The notes: generated from the letters alone by a model not told the origin. A stretch of 64,000 nt of DNA from Congzhengia minquanensis (GCF_014384785.1 NZ_JACRSU010000005.1:1-64000); one strand, 5' to 3'. Shown: positions 1 through 9,984, numbered from the stretch's first letter. A program made the numbers and translations.

Positions 1-562
1 CCCCAGTCGTTAGATAACTCTTGTAAAGTACGAAACTTTTCTCCAGCAACTAACCCGCTTGGATCCACAAACTTCAGCGGATTATTCTCACAATAAACGT
101 ACCAGTTAGAGCCGCTCTTTGCCGGGTCCTCACTGATAAACCTCCCAATACCCGGGTCCTCACTGATAAACCTCCCAATACCCGGGTCATAATACCGGTT
201 CCTAAGGTAAATAAACCCTGTCTCGCCGTCGATATACTCCCCGCAGTAACGATACGGATTATCCGCCGTCCCACTGTTCGTGAGCTGCTTGCCGAACACG
301 TCGTAATCATACGTCCTCACAGTCGCGCCGTTTTGCAGAACCGCCGTCGTGTCACCGTGAACGTCTTTCATCAAATACAGCGGCGCCGCTGTGCCCACCT
401 TTCTTGACACAATCCCACCATTGCCAATGGTGTTCTTTGCCGTAAACGACGTCCCTTTAGACTCGTTTACCGTATAGCCCCTGTCCCAATAATAGTGAGT
501 GGTTACGAGGCCCACCGTCTTCGACGCACGGCTCGTAAGCCCCTGAGCGTTCGAATATTCAT
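1..562 (-). pseudogene. RHS core 3' fragment with a different tip, open at the left edge
   Basis: The minus strand reads as the end of an RHS core. It has the conserved YRYCGEYIDGETGFIYLRNR stretch, the ISEDP motif, and a post-core NNPLKFVDPSG segment leading into a new C-terminal tip that continues past base 1. Upstream, the reading frame joins a YSNAQG segment directly to an RASKTVG segment. In the intact RHS gene these lie hundreds of bases apart, so an internal deletion is likely. No start codon or ribosome site is visible and a stop codon lies near 615. It is probably a silent partial copy, not an expressed gene. The tip differs from those of both other RHS copies here. Confidence 0.75.
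122..181 (-). repeat. tandem 30-bp duplication in RHS fragment
   Basis: A 30-bp unit occurs twice head to tail (122-151 and 152-181). It keeps frame and doubles ten residues of the PGIGRFISED motif region, which occurs once in the intact RHS gene. Confidence 0.9.
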
Positions 563-738
563 TCTGTTGCCGAAAAATCCCTTTAAATACAATCCCGCCA
601 CTATAAATAAACTATCATCATTTTTGAACGCAAACCAAAGGACGCGAGGGGTGATTCAAATAAAATAACTTAACTTCTCTTTGTTAAAATAATAGAATCG
701 CCCCTTTGCATCGTGACTCACCATCAATATGTCTGTAA

Positions 739-1317
739 TCAGTTCTTTGCTTTCAAAGTGCCGTTATTAGAACTGTCCTTTTTATACTTATTCAGGCAGT
801 TTATACTCCTTAAATCTAAGTTATCATAATTAAATTTTGTAATAACTTCAAGTGGAATAACAGTTAAACCATCCTCATCCCCAAAGTCTGTAAATTTTTG
901 CATTGTTACAAATGATTCTGATATAGAGTAAACGGAACCAATAACATCATCACCGCCTAAAACATTTATCGCCATCATTTTTTTTGTTCTCATCGCTTCA
1001 TTCATAGCCGCAACAAAAATACCTTTTTCACTGCATAAATTCAATTGCTCATGTTTTTTCAGATTTTGATTCTGTAAATATTCTACTTTTTTTTCGTATA
1101 CCCCGTCAAAGTCAATCCGAAAAATATTCTCTATTTTGCGAAAAATATATCCGTCTTCAAATCCTTCCGGTGTAATATGCGCCATCGCCATCCAGCATTC
1201 ATCAAATTGATGAATATACCCAACAGAACATGTGGAAGGTTCCTCTATATCAGAAAAAACGGACACCAACCTTTGGGATGATTTTAACATTTCTAAAAGC
1301 TTTAAATAATCATTCAT
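739..1317 (-). CDS. hypothetical protein, candidate immunity protein of an RHS tip
   Basis: A 192-residue soluble protein without signal peptide or membrane segment; I do not recognise the family. The start at 1317 is chosen because an AAGGTGAG ribosome site sits just upstream; the longer reading of the frame is only the tail of the preceding RHS tip seen in another frame. It begins 4 bases after the stop of the orphan RHS tip (1322). In polymorphic toxin loci this position is normally taken by the cognate immunity gene. Composition is AT-rich compared with the RHS core, as is common for tip/immunity pairs. The immunity role is inference from position only. Confidence 0.55.
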   Translation of the reverse strand: MNDYLKLLEMLKSSQRLVSVFSDIEEPSTCSVGYIHQFDECWMAMAHITPEGFEDGYIFRKIENIFRIDFDGVYEKKVEYLQNQNLKKHEQLNLCSEKGIFVAAMNEAMRTKKMMAINVLGGDDVIGSVYSISESFVTMQKFTDFGDEDGLTVIPLEVITKFNYDNLDLRSINCLNKYKKDSSNNGTLKAKN

Positions 1318-1321
1318 TTGC

Positions 1322-1615
1322 TCACCTTCTTGATTTCCAATTTTGTTTTTGTTTTTTCTTTTCCGTTTGCCGTCCAGGCCTTGGTTTCGTATGTTTATCA
1401 TTAGTTCTACTTTTGCTTCCATTTAATTTTGTATGCTCAGCAGCAAAAACAATAGCGACTGTAACTACAGCAGTTACCACATATATAGCGCCCGCAATCA
1501 CAGTTGCACTTTTGCCAGCTGGATCAAAATTGCGTATTGGATTATTCATACAATAAACATATAAGTTAGAGCTTTGTCTTATTGATTTTAGATCTGGCTG
1601 CTTTTTTATATTATA
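1322..1615 (-). pseudogene. orphan RHS C-terminal tip
   Basis: The frame contains the post-core RHS signature SSNLYVYCMNNPIRNFDPAG, followed by a hydrophobic stretch and a short basic end rich in Lys, Arg and Gln. It has the tip junction of an RHS protein but no start codon of its own. The matching core (1628-3121) ends in an unrelated tail and a stop just upstream, so about 150 bases of foreign sequence appear to separate core from tip. The tip is short and I cannot assign a toxin fold to it. Confidence 0.6.
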
Positions 1616-1627
1616 TATGCTAAGGTT

Positions 1628-3121
1628 TTAAACGGATGTTACGGGAACATCATATTTTATTTCGAAAAAATCCGTTTTTAATTGTTGGTCATCATCATCT
1701 TGATTAATACAGGGAGTAAGTTTATTTTGGATAACTTCTTGTGTTTCGTCTATTAAATATTTAAATTCTGACGTGTCGTTATCCCCATAAATCATATTCG
1801 CCGGGTTCCAATACGGGTCCTCACTGATAAACCTCCCAATACTCGGGTCGTAGTAGCGGTTTCTAAGGTAAATAAACCCTGTCTCGCCGTCGATATACTC
1901 CCCACAGTAACGATACGGATTATCCGCCGTCCCGCTGCTCGTGAGCTGCTTGCCGAACGCGTCGTAATCATACGTCCCCACTGTCGAGCCACTTTGCAGA
2001 ACCGCTGTCGTGTCACCGTGAACGTCTTTCATCAAATACATCGGCGTAGCCGTGCCCAACTTTCTTGACACAATCCCGCCGCCTCCAATGGTGTTCTTCG
2101 CGGTAAAGTTCGTTCCGTCGGACTCGTTTGCCGTAAACCCTCTGTCCCAATAAAACCTTGTCGTTACGCCGCCCACCGTCTTCGACGCGCGATACCCTTC
2201 CGCGTCATACGTATATTCCGCCTTCGTCACGTTGTTCTCTTTATACGCAATCATTTGGCTCCGGTCGTTATACCAATAGCTCTTTGTCAGCAAATTCGTT
2301 CCCAGCGTTTCCTTTTTGCTCTTTAACGACCCGTCGTTCGTATACGCTGTAAACAATTCCGATGATGACATCGACTTTGTCACGCCTCCCGTTGTCCCGG
2401 TGATAGACTCCGACCGCGTTTGAAGCTGGTTCTGCGCGTTGTACATCATCGTTACCTTGTGTGATTTGATGTTCGTAAACTCATAGCTTGCCCCTGCGTT
2501 CGTCAGCGTGTAACTCGTTGCCGGTGCATATGTCATTACCTTTGACGTTATATTGCCGTTTGCGTTAAAACCATAGGTGGCCGTTGTGCCAAATTTGTCC
2601 GTCGAGGTCTTCAGCCTGTTTACTTCATCATACGTATATGCATTGGCCACAACCCCGTCTTCTGTTTCCTGAAGCAGATTCCCGTTGTCATCATAAACGT
2701 AGTTATAAGGCACGCTGCTAGAACCAATCTTTCTTGTAACCTGTGTAATCTCTCCTGCATTGTTATACGTATAATCCTGCGTATTGCTGCTCGACCCATA
2801 CGTCACCCGGCTCACTAACCCCTGGGCGTTCGAATACTGATACGATATGTCAACCCCATCTCCCCAAACCAACGCTAACCGGTTTGCATTGTCATAAGAA
2901 TAGTTCGTCACCTTGCCGGAATAGTCCGTCACCTTGTCTACATTCTTCGCCTTGTCATATTCATACGTAATCGTCTTCCCGTCCGGCATCGTCTTCGTGT
3001 GCAAAAGGTTGTTCCCGGTGTACGTGTAGCTCGTAATCTCTCCGCCGTCGTTTATCTCCGCAATATTCAGCCAGTGGTAAATCGTTGCTATAATTATACT
3101 AATTATATAATGAAATGTCAA
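1628..3121 (-). pseudogene. partial RHS core copy, 5'-truncated
   Basis: A 497-codon open frame in which residues from about 16 to 448 repeat the C-terminal RHS core of the intact gene at 3745-9702 almost exactly. It then diverges after YGDN into a 49-residue tail that ends at 1628. The first 15 or so residues come from AT-rich non-coding DNA and there is no ribosome site, so this is a promoterless 3' fragment. The foreign tail separates it from the RHS tip at 1322-1615. It could act as a donor for homologous exchange with the intact gene; that is inference. Confidence 0.8.
1779..3078 (-). repeat. 1300-bp RHS core duplication, copy 1
   Basis: Matches 4358-5657 at a constant offset of 2579 bases. 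The only difference I found by eye is A at 2352 versus C at 4931 (Phe versus Cys codon). The match starts and ends abruptly at unrelated flanks. Confidence 0.93.
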
Positions 3122-3177
3122 TTGGAATCAATGTTACTTTTCAATGAGAATGATCTTTTATCGGGGCTATAATAGAA

Positions 3178-3209
3178 ACAATAGGGTAGTCTAACGACTA
3201 CCCTATTGT
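3178..3209. terminator. perfect inverted repeat, possible terminator
   Basis: Two 14-bp arms (3178-3191 and 3196-3209) pair perfectly around a TAAC loop. It lies beyond the stop of the candidate immunity gene at 3275-3730 but has no T-run on the minus strand, so it may also be a protein site or a recombination scar. Confidence 0.5.
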
Positions 3210-3274
3210 GTTCTTTGTTCATCCAAAGAATAATTTTTAATGTGTTTATCAAGTTACAATTAGGCAGCGTCCCC

Positions 3275-3730
3275 TTAACCAAGCCCCATGCTAACAATAA
3301 GCCAATCTGAGTCCTCGTGTTTTTTTATTAAATAAAAATTTGTTTCATTTATTCCACTGCGAGTGGTTGAACCAAACTCACCCTTAAATTGTATATCATA
3401 TTTTGCTCTTACCATAGATACCTGATAAGGTGGGGAACTATAAACTTCTTTATAATCAAAGAAAATTTTGTTTGAATCTTTTTCTTCTTGTAAATTAATA
3501 ACCTTTACCGATATTAATTTATTAAAATCCAATTCTGCTCCATTTGATCTATGGGATGGATGGGTTATAGAATTTATTTTTTTTATGTTCTTATCGTTAT
3601 ATTGCTCAAAATAATAGTTTACTGTTTCTTCGGGTGACATGCCATGAGGTCGAGTTGGAATATAAAGTGTATAACATAAAATAATTAGTAAAACGAGAAC
3701 AGAAATAATTATAAGCACGCGAAATTTCAA
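3275..3730 (-). CDS. small membrane-anchored protein, DUF4829-like; candidate immunity protein
   Basis: 151 residues. An N-terminal hydrophobic helix (residues 5-25) anchors an extracytoplasmic domain with a MSPEETVNYYFEQYN start and a C-terminal DSDWLIVSMG, the pattern of DUF4829-type small alpha+beta domains. The start is TTG at 3728-3730, behind a perfect AGGAGG at 8 bases. It begins 15 bases after the RHS stop, so the two are almost surely co-transcribed. In this place a surface-anchored immunity protein against the amidase tip is the natural guess; an accessory secretion factor is the alternative. Only the family resemblance and the spacing support this. Confidence 0.6.
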   Translation of the reverse strand: MKFRVLIIISVLVLLIILCYTLYIPTRPHGMSPEETVNYYFEQYNDKNIKKINSITHPSHRSNGAELDFNKLISVKVINLQEEKDSNKIFFDYKEVYSSPPYQVSMVRAKYDIQFKGEFGSTTRSGINETNFYLIKKHEDSDWLIVSMGLG

Positions 3731-3744
3731 TCTTTACACCTCCT

Positions 3745-6700
3745 TTATGCATCGTCATTCATTCTGATAATAACAACCGGATTTTCTATTACCTCTGCTA
3801 GGGATTGGTGATTCCGCTGATTTGAATGGGCGTTATAATATATATCGGTTTCCGTTACATCTGTTATAATCGTTGCATGAGTTGGCTGACCATTTTCATC
3901 ACAGAAATATAGTAAATCGCCAGGGCGAACATTTTGATATTTTGCCGCAATTTTTACACCTGATGCTGACCACACTGTAAATTTTCCGGTACTATAACCA
4001 AAACTTGGATCACTAAAAATACGGTATTGTTCACTTGCAACCGTCCAACTCGCGGACCAACTTCCAATATATTTTCCTGCTATACCAATAACAAAATTCA
4101 TATACCAATTATCATCTTGCTGCACTTTACCTGCTTTTAAACAGTAAGATACAAAGTTAGCGCAATCATGACCTTGGTAATAAGGATGATTACTACTAAA
4201 TATTTTTTCAATAAAATATGTTTTCGCAAACCTTACCGCCTTATCTCTATCATACAACCCCCAAATATCATCGCGATTAATCGGATTGTTCCTGCAATAC
4301 ACATACAAATTTGAACTCTGCACAATCGCCGCAAAATCAGGCAATCCCCGCTCGCCATTATCCCCATAAATCATATTCGCCGGGTTCCAATACGGGTCCT
4401 CACTGATAAACCTCCCAATACTCGGGTCGTAGTAGCGGTTTCTAAGGTAAATAAACCCTGTCTCGCCGTCGATATACTCCCCACAGTAACGATACGGATT
4501 ATCCGCCGTCCCGCTGCTCGTGAGCTGCTTGCCGAACGCGTCGTAATCATACGTCCCCACTGTCGAGCCACTTTGCAGAACCGCTGTCGTGTCACCGTGA
4601 ACGTCTTTCATCAAATACATCGGCGTAGCCGTGCCCAACTTTCTTGACACAATCCCGCCGCCTCCAATGGTGTTCTTCGCGGTAAAGTTCGTTCCGTCGG
4701 ACTCGTTTGCCGTAAACCCTCTGTCCCAATAAAACCTTGTCGTTACGCCGCCCACCGTCTTCGACGCGCGATACCCTTCCGCGTCATACGTATATTCCGC
4801 CTTCGTCACGTTGTTCTCTTTATACGCAATCATTTGGCTCCGGTCGTTATACCAATAGCTCTTTGTCAGCAAATTCGTTCCCAGCGTTTCCTTTTTGCTC
4901 TTTAACGACCCGTCGTTCGTATACGCTGTACACAATTCCGATGATGACATCGACTTTGTCACGCCTCCCGTTGTCCCGGTGATAGACTCCGACCGCGTTT
5001 GAAGCTGGTTCTGCGCGTTGTACATCATCGTTACCTTGTGTGATTTGATGTTCGTAAACTCATAGCTTGCCCCTGCGTTCGTCAGCGTGTAACTCGTTGC
5101 CGGTGCATATGTCATTACCTTTGACGTTATATTGCCGTTTGCGTTAAAACCATAGGTGGCCGTTGTGCCAAATTTGTCCGTCGAGGTCTTCAGCCTGTTT
5201 ACTTCATCATACGTATATGCATTGGCCACAACCCCGTCTTCTGTTTCCTGAAGCAGATTCCCGTTGTCATCATAAACGTAGTTATAAGGCACGCTGCTAG
5301 AACCAATCTTTCTTGTAACCTGTGTAATCTCTCCTGCATTGTTATACGTATAATCCTGCGTATTGCTGCTCGACCCATACGTCACCCGGCTCACTAACCC
5401 CTGGGCGTTCGAATACTGATACGATATGTCAACCCCATCTCCCCAAACCAACGCTAACCGGTTTGCATTGTCATAAGAATAGTTCGTCACCTTGCCGGAA
5501 TAGTCCGTCACCTTGTCTACATTCTTCGCCTTGTCATATTCATACGTAATCGTCTTCCCGTCCGGCATCGTCTTCGTGTGCAAAAGGTTGTTCCCGGTGT
5601 ACGTGTAGCTCGTAATCTCTCCGCCGTCGTTTATCTCCGCAATATTCAGCCAGTGGTCATAGGTGTAGCTGATGGTCGTGCTGCCCACCGTCTTGGAGCG
5701 CAGCAAGCCCCCGGTGTACGTTAACGCTACAGTATCATACGTATACTGCGTCACGTTCCCCGATTTGTCTTTGCTCTTAAGCGGCCTTTCATCAAATTTG
5801 TAATACGACACATATCTGCTCTTGTTCAGCGCATCTGTTTCCACATTCAAACGCCCCAGCGTGTCGTAAGTGTACGTCGTCACGCCGCCGCCGGGAAGCG
5901 TCTGCTTCGTCACGTTCCCAAAGGAATCATATTCATAGCTTGTGCTCTGATTTAATCCATTTGTAACCTTCGTCATATTCCCCATTTTGTCATAGGTATA
6001 TGTCGTCGTTACACCCTTCGGGTCGGTTACAGAACTTATATTCCCCATATGGTCATAAACCGTCTGCGTCGTTCGAAAGCTGTCCTGTGTGGTATATGCC
6101 TTTTCCATCACCGGGCGCCCGGCCACGTCAAACGTAATGTCCTTAAACTTTTTGCTGTAATATCTCGACTTGTTTGTTATGCTGGTTGTCAGCTCATAGT
6201 CATCATAGCTGCGCTCCTGACCATTCACAGTATAAAGGCCGTTCAAAACCTCTTTCACTGTTTCGCGGTCATAGGGGTCATAATAAATCCTTGTTTTGTT
6301 GTCCTTTCCGTCACAAATGTTTGACAGCCGGTGGCCGTAATAAACAAACGTAGAAACCGTTTGCTCCTTCTCTGCACTCGACGCCGAATCTTTATACCGT
6401 TCCGCCCGCTTTATCACCCTGCCCAAATCATCGTAATATTCTACATACGTGCAGCTTGAATTTAAATACGTTCCATACGCGCTGTGCTCGTTAAACCCAT
6501 ACTTAATCTCCGTTTTGTTCACGCCGCTGCCTAACGTATACGTATATTCCTTCGTCATAAAGTTCGGCGCTTCTTCGCTTAAAATCCAGCCGTTCGCCTG
6601 ATACGTATTCACCGTTTTCAAGTCGTCCTGTGTTGTTTTTAACAGCCGCCCGCTGGTGTCATATTCATATGTTACCACAGCATTCCCCAAATTTGCACTT

Positions 6701-9700
6701 ACAAAACTTGCGTTTAATCCGGTAATATTTTTCGTTGTCTTTTTGGTTACATAAGCGTTTCTGCCGTTTGCGCTCGATGTGGTATTATATTCATATGCAT
6801 AATCCCTTAATACCTTGCTTGTACCGTTTCTTGTTTCCGTCAGTGTTTCGCCAACAACATTGCCCGGATAAGTGGAATCATAGGTATATGCCGTATCAAG
6901 AGTCCTGTCGCCATACGCCGTGCTCGTACTCGCCATTTTCTTTTTGTCGCTGGAAAGCACATTGGTCGTAACAAGCGCATTTGCCGTCCCTGCATACTGC
7001 GTCACCTTCGTCGGAATAAAATAAGGTGAACTGGAATATTCATAGGTGGTTGTGTTGCCCAGCTTGTCCGTCACATAAAGCGGCGCATCGTGCTTGTCTA
7101 CATACGCATAACTTTCCGAATACAGCTGCTTCACATTCGCGCCTTTATATACTTTATATATCTTGCCGGTCTGCTGCTTATAGCTGTTATACGTATATTC
7201 CGTGCTTTTTTTATACACCAAATCGGTGTTGTCCGTCAAAATTACTTTTTCAAATCCCCCAAAGGATTTTAAAACGCCGGAATTATTGTTATAAAATAAC
7301 CCAATATGCAGCGAAGTCATACCTGCCACTACACGAACTTCTTTTGTGGGGAACAGCCTTTCCGCATAAAGCGCCGGCGCTCCGGGGCTAGACATGGTTA
7401 TTTTATTCACCTTGTTATACAATCCATTCTCTTTTACTAAATAATAAAGATTGTCCTTCGTATCAGGATAGAGCAAGCCCCCCGCCGGCAAACTGGTCAA
7501 CGTACACAGGCTGGTTAATGTCCCCGCATCGTAATTTACCTCATAAAGCGTTGAATCCGAATAAACAAACGCCTTGTTGTAGCTGGCAGCACCCCGCAAT
7601 ACGCTGGACAGCCCGGAAATTGTTTTCGTCACAACCGCAGAGGTAGCAGGCGTATATTTTATCATGGTGTTGGTGTTCCCTACCCTATAAAACAGACTGC
7701 CGCCCTGCGAATATAAATAGGTAATATCAGCACTTGTCGTTATGGCCGTGCTGGTAATCGAACTCCAGGGATCTTCTGTAAGCGATGCATTCGGATCAAA
7801 CCGAATCGACTGAAATCCGCTTGCTGTGCATGTGTCATAGGTGAACATCGTGCCGCTGTAATAAAATTTTGAAAAGTCAATGGTGCTGCCGATGTACGGA
7901 ACAGCAAACCGTTCAATCACATCATTATACGTGCTATAACGATAAACAATGATGCCGCTTTCCCCACCTATACTTTCTCCAAGATCATTATAATTTGTAA
8001 CGCCGCTAGAGAAGATATAAATATAACCGTTAACCGTCTTCACTGCTTTTATATTCAGTTTTTTATTGTCCAATACATTTAAAAACTCAACGTTTCCCTC
8101 TTCGTCTGTCCGATAGATAACGGTTCTGCATTTATGTTTGGCATCATCGTTAACAAAGGCCTGCTGCTGCGCCTCTACCCGATAAAGCGAATTATATACC
8201 ATCACATTCCATGAGGTACTGCCTCCGCTCTCTGCAAATAGCGTCACCAAATTGTCTGCATCATAGGTCTGCTCCCGAACCATGTTGTGGTCCCGGTCAA
8301 ATGTATAAACCGTCTGATATTCAGGAAACTGAACAACCGTATGGTACTGCATATCCGCATTAATCTGGTCGTGCGTATCGTTGTCTCCCGGAATATACCC
8401 GAACGGATACCCGGAATAATCATTTTCATATTTGTAGCGGATTCTATAGCCCGAGGAATCGGTTTTGCTGCTTAATTTATACACCTGATACCAGTCATAG
8501 AAATAACCGCCGCCAATTAACTTTTGGCTATACATTCTTCGGGCAATTGTATAGTCATAAGCAGACCAGCCGCCGGTAGGATACGTCACTTTTTCTAAAA
8601 GTATACACGACCCCATATGGTTATAACGAATATCAAATAAATCATAGCGATCCATTTGAAACGACTGCTTTTCAACATATTCATAGCGCGTTTGATATCC
8701 AGACGCATCCTCAACCGAGGTCAAAATGTAGGCTCTTCCCTTAGATGTGTCAATCGTATCCAGCTGCAATTTCGCCAAAACTTGTTCCTCAAACCGAAAC
8801 GTAATCGAATCAATCCGCTTGCCGGAATACTTTACACTATGGCCATATTCAACATCAATCACGCGTCCGGTGCTGTCCGTTATCCTTTTTAAGGCATTTA
8901 ACTTGCGGCTGCAATAATTTTCGTCAAACCGATAGCTGAAAAACGAACCGCTGTAATACGCAATTTCTCCATATTCAAAACAAATCTCGTTTCCAAATCT
9001 ATCTGTAATGCTCACAATGTTCCCATATTGTTTGTCAAACCGCTCCACACGCCCGTTTGCATATGTCAACACATATTCATTCTTAGCAGTATCTTCTGTC
9101 AATACCATGTCCTGCAAATCGTAATTTTTCAAGGTAAGGTCAGAATTAATTTCATAAGCGCCGCCATCTGCAAGACATAAACTATACTTCTTTTTATAGC
9201 CATAAACTTCCTTAATGTTGTCGTTTGCAATATGAATGTTCGAAAAATTAAAAATCCAGCCTGCGGCAAACTGCCTGTAATTTAGCTCGCTGCTAATTCC
9301 CTTAACTTCAAACTCGTCCACCGTATTCACCGCGTCCGACGAGTTGTAGCGAATGGCTACATCCAAATCCAAACCATTCCTGCCGGGAAAAGAAAACAAA
9401 GACTTTGCATACATCAAATCCCCGGTTTTCAAGGAAACAGAATCGTTGTTCCCGCTTTCAAAATACATGGGCGAACTCACCGTGTCCACTTCAAAAACTG
9501 AGTCCGATTCGTCAGCCGATGCCGAAGCCAAAGCCGCATCCGACATCTCACCCACCATACTCTGATGCGCAGCAGCCATAAACGGCTGCGCCTCGTCATT
9601 TGCCTGCTCCGGCGGCAAATAGGAATAGTTGTTGTTGATAATGTCAACCATTCCTGCGCCTTCTTCCGGAGCAAATGAACTTGCCCTCTCATTCTCTTTC

Positions 9701-9702
9701 AT
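3745..9702 (-). CDS. RHS/YD-repeat protein with C-terminal Amidase_6-like tip
   Basis: 1985 residues. The order is an acidic, probably disordered N-terminus (1-110), a beta-rich region, many YD repeats of the type TYTYD and YEYD (about 850-1650), the RHS core end with RYYDPSIGRFISEDP, then a tip from about residue 1817. The tip has GHDCANFVSYC (Cys near 1847) and PTHATIITDV (His near 1942), the Cys/His pattern of the NlpC/P60-like putative amidase family Amidase_6; a cell-wall or peptide substrate is likely. No signal peptide is visible. I use ATG 9702, with GGGAGG just upstream; the longer TTG reading at 9798 overlaps the -35 box of a consensus promoter and is rejected. RHS shells encapsulate toxic tips in related systems; a contact-dependent effector role is inferred. 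Confidence 0.85.
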   Translation of the reverse strand: MKENERASSFAPEEGAGMVDIINNNYSYLPPEQANDEAQPFMAAAHQSMVGEMSDAALASASADESDSVFEVDTVSSPMYFESGNNDSVSLKTGDLMYAKSLFSFPGRNGLDLDVAIRYNSSDAVNTVDEFEVKGISSELNYRQFAAGWIFNFSNIHIANDNIKEVYGYKKKYSLCLADGGAYEINSDLTLKNYDLQDMVLTEDTAKNEYVLTYANGRVERFDKQYGNIVSITDRFGNEICFEYGEIAYYSGSFFSYRFDENYCSRKLNALKRITDSTGRVIDVEYGHSVKYSGKRIDSITFRFEEQVLAKLQLDTIDTSKGRAYILTSVEDASGYQTRYEYVEKQSFQMDRYDLFDIRYNHMGSCILLEKVTYPTGGWSAYDYTIARRMYSQKLIGGGYFYDWYQVYKLSSKTDSSGYRIRYKYENDYSGYPFGYIPGDNDTHDQINADMQYHTVVQFPEYQTVYTFDRDHNMVREQTYDADNLVTLFAESGGSTSWNVMVYNSLYRVEAQQQAFVNDDAKHKCRTVIYRTDEEGNVEFLNVLDNKKLNIKAVKTVNGYIYIFSSGVTNYNDLGESIGGESGIIVYRYSTYNDVIERFAVPYIGSTIDFSKFYYSGTMFTYDTCTASGFQSIRFDPNASLTEDPWSSITSTAITTSADITYLYSQGGSLFYRVGNTNTMIKYTPATSAVVTKTISGLSSVLRGAASYNKAFVYSDSTLYEVNYDAGTLTSLCTLTSLPAGGLLYPDTKDNLYYLVKENGLYNKVNKITMSSPGAPALYAERLFPTKEVRVVAGMTSLHIGLFYNNNSGVLKSFGGFEKVILTDNTDLVYKKSTEYTYNSYKQQTGKIYKVYKGANVKQLYSESYAYVDKHDAPLYVTDKLGNTTTYEYSSSPYFIPTKVTQYAGTANALVTTNVLSSDKKKMASTSTAYGDRTLDTAYTYDSTYPGNVVGETLTETRNGTSKVLRDYAYEYNTTSSANGRNAYVTKKTTKNITGLNASFVSANLGNAVVTYEYDTSGRLLKTTQDDLKTVNTYQANGWILSEEAPNFMTKEYTYTLGSGVNKTEIKYGFNEHSAYGTYLNSSCTYVEYYDDLGRVIKRAERYKDSASSAEKEQTVSTFVYYGHRLSNICDGKDNKTRIYYDPYDRETVKEVLNGLYTVNGQERSYDDYELTTSITNKSRYYSKKFKDITFDVAGRPVMEKAYTTQDSFRTTQTVYDHMGNISSVTDPKGVTTTYTYDKMGNMTKVTNGLNQSTSYEYDSFGNVTKQTLPGGGVTTYTYDTLGRLNVETDALNKSRYVSYYKFDERPLKSKDKSGNVTQYTYDTVALTYTGGLLRSKTVGSTTISYTYDHWLNIAEINDGGEITSYTYTGNNLLHTKTMPDGKTITYEYDKAKNVDKVTDYSGKVTNYSYDNANRLALVWGDGVDISYQYSNAQGLVSRVTYGSSSNTQDYTYNNAGEITQVTRKIGSSSVPYNYVYDDNGNLLQETEDGVVANAYTYDEVNRLKTSTDKFGTTATYGFNANGNITSKVMTYAPATSYTLTNAGASYEFTNIKSHKVTMMYNAQNQLQTRSESITGTTGGVTKSMSSSELCTAYTNDGSLKSKKETLGTNLLTKSYWYNDRSQMIAYKENNVTKAEYTYDAEGYRASKTVGGVTTRFYWDRGFTANESDGTNFTAKNTIGGGGIVSRKLGTATPMYLMKDVHGDTTAVLQSGSTVGTYDYDAFGKQLTSSGTADNPYRYCGEYIDGETGFIYLRNRYYDPSIGRFISEDPYWNPANMIYGDNGERGLPDFAAIVQSSNLYVYCRNNPINRDDIWGLYDRDKAVRFAKTYFIEKIFSSNHPYYQGHDCANFVSYCLKAGKVQQDDNWYMNFVIGIAGKYIGSWSASWTVASEQYRIFSDPSFGYSTGKFTVWSASGVKIAAKYQNVRPGDLLYFCDENGQPTHATIITDVTETDIYYNAHSNQRNHQSLAEVIENPVVIIRMNDDA
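4358..5657 (-). repeat. 1300-bp RHS core duplication, copy 2
   Basis: Part of the intact RHS gene; partner of 1779-3078. Ends at the codons for HWLNI, where the partial copy switches to non-coding sequence. Confidence 0.93.
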
Positions 9703-9769
9703 AATAATTCCTCCCTCTGTCGTTGCCTGTTCCGTCGTTTGCATACTTTCGTTACATCCCCTTGTGTTC

Positions 9770-9798
9770 ATACTATCACTTGTGTTTTCATTTGTCAA
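9770..9798 (-). promoter_or_regulatory. sigma-A promoter of the RHS gene
   Basis: On the minus strand TTGACA (9793-9798), a 17-base spacer and TAGTAT (9770-9775). A start near 9763 gives a leader of about 60 bases before ATG 9702. Confidence 0.75.
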
Positions 9799-9959
9799 CT
9801 AAGTTTTCAATTAATCCATTTGATTTCTAATGAAAAGCCTCCTTTACATTCAATCTACAATCAATATACAGCAGTCCACCCCCCACTTATCACCTGTTTT
9901 TTCCCATAATCAAAAGACTGCCGAAGAAACCAATTTTTTTGCCTTACTTCGCTAAATGG

Positions 9960-9984
9960 AAAAAGCAGGGAGCAAAACGCTCCC
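9960..9984 (-). terminator. probable terminator upstream of the RHS gene
   Basis: Six-bp GC-rich stem (GGGAGC/GCTCCC) with a 5-base loop, followed on the minus strand by TGC and five Ts. It would insulate the RHS promoter from transcription coming from 10431-11276. Confidence 0.5.

Noticed and set aside
9703-9798. N-terminal extension of the RHS protein from TTG 9798
   Set aside because: The TTG overlaps the -35 box of a consensus promoter and has no ribosome site; ATG 9702 has GGGAGG.
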